Notes under the pieces: model-generated | Databases searched by the model: none | What the model saw: the letters and a program-made list of their open reading frames with translations, nothing else | Told to the model about the DNA's origin: nothing | Shown here: positions 1-4,600 of the stretch, piece by piece | Layout of the letters: each line of letters begins with the position of its first letter | Position numbering within the stretch: the stretch's first letter is position 1 | Source: Deltaproteobacteria bacterium | Lineage (GTDB): Bacteria; Myxococcota_A; UBA796 | DNA: 5,724 bases | Assembly (NCBI GenBank): GCA_002707085.1 | Contig: PALY01000085.1 | Location: 1-5,724 of the forward strand | Direction: 5' to 3' | Made by a program: the position numbers and the translations under genes

Positions 1-183
1 ATGGATATTCTTGAAGCTCAGGGTATTGTTGGTCCTTCAGAAGGATCAAAAGCCAGAGAAGTTTTGATTACCGTAGAAGAATTTGAAACAAGCAATTTAT
101 CATCAATTCAGGAACAAGATGAGAATCAAGATGCTTCTATTGAAAATTCAGATTCTGTAGATGATGAATCTTGGTACGAATAA
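1..183 (+). CDS. ftsK: FtsK/SpoIIIE DNA translocase, C-terminal end (partial)
   Basis: FtsK/SpoIIIE is the hexameric, membrane-anchored ATPase that pumps chromosomal DNA through the division septum. Only the last 60 codons are visible. The opening residues contain GIVGPSEGSKAREVL, the conserved end of the gamma winged-helix domain that, in this family, reads the polar guide sequences on DNA. The motor domain and membrane segments lie outside the window. The ATG at base 1 is therefore an internal methionine, not a start. About 40 residues of acidic, Gln/Asn/Ser-rich, probably disordered tail follow, ending WYE and TAA at 181-183. The GSKAREVL form resembles Firmicutes and Chloroflexi-like proteins as I recall them, rather than the enterobacterial or alphaproteobacterial versions. 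That is family memory, not a search. Base composition is AT-rich, like the adjacent permease and unlike everything right of about 480. Confidence 0.88.
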   Translation: MDILEAQGIVGPSEGSKAREVLITVEEFETSNLSSIQEQDENQDASIENSDSVDDESWYE

Positions 184-480
184 CTAAACTTTTATTTCTC
201 TACCTTTAATTATCCTTCTTCTAATAGCAGCAGAAATTGTATCTACAATTAACACCATAAGTATTGTTACTACCAATACTGTGCCTGCACGAGGAAAATC
301 TCTAAATCGTAGCTGATTAATTAACTCGGCTCCAACACCACCTGCTCCAACAACGCCTAATACTGCAGATGCTCTTAAATTAATTTCAAATCTATATAAC
401 CAATAAGATGTTATTGTCGGCATAACTTGTGGTATTACTCCAAAAAAAAGTTCATTTAACTTGCTACCGCCAGAAGACTT
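184..480 (-). CDS. phnE: PhnE-type phosphonate/phosphite ABC transporter permease, C-terminal part (truncated)
   Basis: This is the inner-membrane permease of a PhnCDE-type importer for phosphonate, phosphite or related anions. About 99 recognisable codons remain. They begin around KSSGGSKLNEL and run through GVIPQVMPTITSYWLYRFE, the second half of the permease EAA coupling loop that contacts the ATPase. Next comes NLRASAVLGVVGAGGVG, the characteristic PhnE glycine-rich stretch, then a hydrophobic last membrane segment (AGTVLVVTILMVLIVDTI) and a basic cytoplasmic end. The stop codon (TAG on the minus strand, 184-186) directly abuts the TAA of ftsK. A full PhnE is about 250-290 residues, so the N-terminal half is gone. 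The frame stays open to an ATG at 576, but codons from about 483 to 576 are antisense to the protease gene and do not resemble PhnE, so that start is spurious. The identification is strong; the exact left edge of the homology is uncertain by several codons. Confidence 0.88.
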   Translation of the reverse strand, partial: KSSGGSKLNELFFGVIPQVMPTITSYWLYRFEINLRASAVLGVVGAGGVGAELINQLRFRDFPRAGTVLVVTILMVLIVDTISAAIRRRIIKGREIKV

Positions 481-492
481 GACCAACAAGGT
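472..492. other. Putative chimeric junction between two unrelated DNA segments
   Basis: Minus-strand PhnE similarity runs up to about 478-480 and plus-strand HtrA similarity begins at about 490. Both proteins are cut in mid-domain at the same place. Composition also steps here: about 35% G+C by hand count over 1-480, against about 48-63% in sampled rows to the right. No transposon ends, integrase, att-like repeat or tRNA accompanies the break. This is what an assembly or amplification chimera would look like. A genuine deletion or rearrangement is the alternative. The exact base cannot be fixed, because neither intact parental sequence is available. Confidence 0.7.
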
Positions 493-1644
493 GTTCGGCA
501 ATCCACTGGCAGTGGTGTAATTTTTCACGAAAAAGGGTTCATTCTCACCAATCATCATGTGATCAACGGGGCTCAACGCATTCAGGTCACCCTACATGAC
601 GAGCGAACCTACGAGGCAAAGGTGGTCGGGAGTGACCCCCGCACGGATGTTGCCATCCTCAAGATCAATTCCAACAATCAATTTGTTGCCGCCCAATTGG
701 GTGAGTCATCCTCTATGAAAATTGGCCAATGGGTTGTGGCTGTAGGACACCCATTCGATTTTCCTTTTACCGTTACAGCCGGAATCATCAGCGCACTCGG
801 TAGACGCGGCCTCGGTCAAAATGAGATTCAATATTATATCCAGACCGATGTGGCGGTGAACCCAGGATCATCAGGAGGTCCGTTGTTCAATACCGATGGC
901 GAAGTCATCGGCATCAATACAGCCATCTATACACCCGACAAGGAAAACTCCGCGAGTGCTGGAATTTCGTTTGCGATCCCCTCGGAAATGGCCGCTAGAA
1001 TTGCCACTCAACTGCTTGAAACCGGCCATGTGACCTATGCTGGGATCGGCGCGCGCACCCAAGATGCACCCGCCACCGCCAATGATCCCAGACCAGGTGC
1101 GAAGGTCGTCCAAGTGCGAGCCGGTAGTCCAGCAGAAAAAGCCGGCCTTCGTCGTGGAGACATTGTCATCGCCATCGATACCGAAGCCATACGCGACAGC
1201 GCTTCCTTTCGTTCTCTCATCCTCGCGAAAGCAGTAGGAGAAGCCATTGAGATCACCATTGAGAGAGGAAAACGCACCAACAAAGTCTCGGTCACAACGG
1301 TTGACGAAGCCACCTTGGGTTCCCAAGATTTTCAAGACGGAGACAATGCTAGACAATGGGCGGGTGCTGCACTGGTGGAAGCAACGTCCAGCCGGCTGAC
1401 CGCACGAGGCATCGCTCTTCCAACCGACTTAGGCCCTGGAGCTTTGATCACAACCGTACAGCCCGAAAGCCCTGCAGCACAGGCAGGTCTTCTCCCTGGG
1501 GACGTCTTGCTACAAGCACAAGAGGTCCCCACTCATTCTGTATCTGAATTCATGGGTGCTGTTCGAGACAAGACCGTCGTAATCGTCCATTTTTGGCGTG
1601 GCGAAAATCGGTACTTGGCCGCTGTTGCGAACACTGAAAAATAG
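481..1644 (+). CDS. DegP/HtrA-family periplasmic serine protease with two PDZ domains (5'-truncated)
   Basis: HtrA/Deg proteases degrade misfolded envelope proteins. About 387 codons are present. The trypsin-like domain shows TGSGVIF near 505-525. The catalytic triad is His at 556-558 (in TNHHVI), Asp at 646-648 (in DPRTDVAIL) and Ser at 871-873 (in NPGSSGGPLFN). The first PDZ domain spans about 1036-1308, with AGLRRGD in its ligand loop. The second, more divergent one spans about 1350-1635, with AGLLPGD. Two PDZ domains fit the DegP/DegQ layout rather than DegS. The GTG at 559 is not the start, because it would exclude the catalytic histidine. The same frame is open back to 460, just after a TAA at 457-459, but the residues before about 490 look unlike the family and are antisense phnE. 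The signal peptide and first strands, probably 70-100 residues, are missing. The gene ends with TAG at 1642-1644, three bases before the stop of the convergent giant gene. The specific paralog cannot be assigned. Confidence 0.93.
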   Translation, partial: DQQGVRQSTGSGVIFHEKGFILTNHHVINGAQRIQVTLHDERTYEAKVVGSDPRTDVAILKINSNNQFVAAQLGESSSMKIGQWVVAVGHPFDFPFTVTAGIISALGRRGLGQNEIQYYIQTDVAVNPGSSGGPLFNTDGEVIGINTAIYTPDKENSASAGISFAIPSEMAARIATQLLETGHVTYAGIGARTQDAPATANDPRPGAKVVQVRAGSPAEKAGLRRGDIVIAIDTEAIRDSASFRSLILAKAVGEAIEITIERGKRTNKVSVTTVDEATLGSQDFQDGDNARQWAGAALVEATSSRLTARGIALPTDLGPGALITTVQPESPAAQAGLLPGDVLLQAQEVPTHSVSEFMGAVRDKTVVIVHFWRGENRYLAAVANTEK

Positions 1645-1647
1645 ACG

Positions 1648-4600
1648 CTAACGCCCAGGTGGCATCAACAATAAGTGTACCTGACCCGCATTGGTCGTGG
1701 TGAGTGTATTGCCCGGCGCTGAGATGGCGAGATCGTCTCGGCCATCCAGGTTCATATCAAAGCCAGAACGGATCAATGCACCAAAGTTGTCCTGATTCGC
1801 TCGCCCTCGGAAATGAGCACCAGCATCATCAGCAGTCATCGTAGATGTTTCTATTTCTGCACCAAAGAAAATATAAACATGACCTTCAGAATCAGCTGCG
1901 CCAGAACCTGGAGAACTCTCATCGGGAGCGCCAATGGTCAAATCCGAGAACCCGTCGCCATCCAGATCGCTGACGGCCATGCCCATGCCAAACCAATCGG
2001 ACTCCTCTGTTCCATAAACCGACACATCCGCACTATCGGTGTCATACCCGCCACCGACCAAAAGGCCTGCGTCGAAAAAGACATGCACAGATTCACTTCC
2101 AGGTGAAGACACAATAAAATCGTTTGAGCCATCGCCATTTACATCCGAAACAGCGCTGGGGCTATAGCGCCCAACCATCGCATTGGTTTCCGATCCGTAA
2201 ATATGGGCATCTTTATCAAACTGTGCTGTACGTACAGGAGTGGTGGATTCAGCCCCACCAAGAAATACGAACACAGAGCCTGTCTTGGGGTGTGGGTGAT
2301 CGTCACCATACGCACCAATGAATAAGTCATCGTAGCCATCGGCATTAATATCTGCGCCACTCAACTGACTGCCCACGTAGTCATAGGCATGTCGCCCATC
2401 GATCCGCCAATCATTATCGGTCAGAAGGTCATACTCACCGGGAGTGATTTCCGCGCCCGAAAAGGCGTACACCTTGCCAGTATCCGAGGCCGATGACCAG
2501 GAATCAGCGTAAAACAGCTCAGCCACACCATCGCCATTGTAATCGAGGTGACTGACAACATGTGGGTAATCATCGTCAGCGCCCACCCATGTTGCGTACG
2601 CATCTGTACAGTTTTGCGGTCCGTCCAACATCGCACCATCGAACAGACACATCGCATGTCCATCCAAAGCGTCGGTTCCAGCCACCACAAGATCAGCGGC
2701 ACTGCCAGCGATTAAATCAACCTGCTTCGGACCCATCGCACCAAGATAATTTCCAGCAGCTGATCCTGAAATCCGGGAGTAACTAGTCGCCATGGGTGTC
2801 CCAACCAAACCCCATGGCTCGGAACCATCCAACAACCACACCATGCCTTCAGCATAATAGCCACCCTGATCTGCACCTATGGCAAGATCTGGTGTTCCAT
2901 CATCATTGAAGTCGCCTGTACTAATTCCACTCTCGTAGCCCAAGTGAATCGCCGAATCTGCGGCAATCACCATTGTGGAAAAGCCCATGACCATAAAGTC
3001 ATCGATGCCACCCACACAGTTGTCATCGATGCCATTCCAGGCTTCAGGGGTCGCTGGGTTCACATACGGATCTTCATCATTACAGTCCGATCCGTCGTGG
3101 CTGTCCGACCGATAGCCATCGCCATCGCTGTCGTAATCATCCTCTCCACCACAATCTGCGTCTACCCCATCGTACCAGTCATCAATCATCCCTGGATTTA
3201 CAGACGCATCGCTATCATCGCAATCTGAACCTTCGTGCGCAGATGAATCGTACTCATCAAAGTCCGCATCAAAGTCTGACCACCCGTCACAATCTGTGTC
3301 TACTCCGTCGTACCAGACTTCCACTTGCAATGGGTTTCGTGAAGCATCCATGTCATCACAATCGGACGAATCACCCACGAAGCCTTCCAATGGTTCACAC
3401 AAAAAGAAGGACGTGTAGGGATCGCCGAATCCATCCCCATCTCCATCGTAGTACCAGTACGCGGCCCCGATGGCTGCACCTTCATCAATGTCGCCATCGC
3501 AGTCGTTGTCGAAACCATCACAGGCCTCTTCAGCCATGGGGTGAATGTCTAAATTCCAATCGTCGCAATCGCCATCGAGCTCAGTAAAACCATCGCCATC
3601 CCAATCGGTCTCCAGGCAAGAGTCATTGATTTCACCTGGAGTTCCGTAATCGGACGAAGCCATCGTGGACCGCTGAGAACACCAGACGGAAGACAACGTC
3701 AATGTCGCATCATCGGCGAAGTCAGGATCCACTCCGATACTGGCTCCGACTTCAACTCCCCAAGCTCGGCTGTAGCCCACCGCACTGATCATCCGATCGT
3801 CCAGACTCAATCGGGCAACATCAGCCTCGTGGGAGAAGTTGAATATGCTGTGGTCATAAACATAGTCAACAGCCACACCACCATTGTCATCAGGGTTGTC
3901 ATTCACACCCATCACGACGTAGTCACCCGCCTCGATCACCAATGAATCGGTAACCGTGAATCCCACATCATCCGCATCGACAATGCTCCAATTCAACAGA
4001 TCAATGGGAAAATCTGTGGTGTTGAACAATTCGAAGTACTCTCCATCCCAGTCCGAGGTGTACAACGGTGTCACCATGATCTCAGAGACAATTACGTCTC
4101 CTTCAACCACAAAGTCTTCATCCACCCATTCATCACAATCTTGATCCAATAAATCTCGGACTTCTGGTGTGGTGGGAGAACGATCAGGATTCAAGTCGTC
4201 ACAATCCGATCCGCCGTAATCTAAGCCATCGTGTCCATCGTGATCCGCATCAAAGTCGGACCAACCATCACAGTTAGAATCCAAGCCATCGTAATACGTC
4301 TCTTCTACATCGGGATGCACGGTGTCCGTACTGTCATCGCAGTCAGCACCCCCATAATCAATCCCGTCATGCCCATCTCGATCGGCATCGTAGTCCGACC
4401 AACCGTCACAATCTGTGTCCACCCCGTCGTACCAAGCATCCGCCGCATCGGGACCAATCACCGATGATGCATCATCACAATCTGTCCCGTATGGGCTGTT
4501 GTACTCTTCATCGGAAGCACACAAGCAACGTGGGTCTCCACCCCCGTAGCCATCACCATCACCGTCGATGTACCAGTCGCTGCAATCTAGCGCGCCCTCT

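Noticed and set aside
1..183. Independent 60-residue small protein starting at base 1
   Set aside because: Its first 20 residues match the conserved end of the FtsK gamma domain, so it is the tail of a longer gene cut by the window edge.
441..450. Run of eight A residues as a possible frameshift site in phnE
   Set aside because: The PhnE frame reads correctly through the run on both sides, so no shift needs to be invoked.
184..576. PhnE starting at the ATG at 576
   Set aside because: The first ~32 codons are antisense to the conserved HtrA catalytic-histidine region and do not resemble PhnE; the start is a product of the junction.
871..1356. 161-codon reverse-strand open frame inside the protease gene
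   Set aside because: It lies antisense to the protease and PDZ coding sequence, has no recognisable domain, and the plus-strand frame carries the full catalytic motifs.
2944..3228. Plus-strand frames rich in Ile/Val/Arg/His opposite the giant gene (also 4231-4467 and 5134-5553)
   Set aside because: They are the complement of repeated Asp/Gly codons (GAT/GAC/GGC), which yields long Ile/Val/His-rich shadow frames. No independent gene signal is present.
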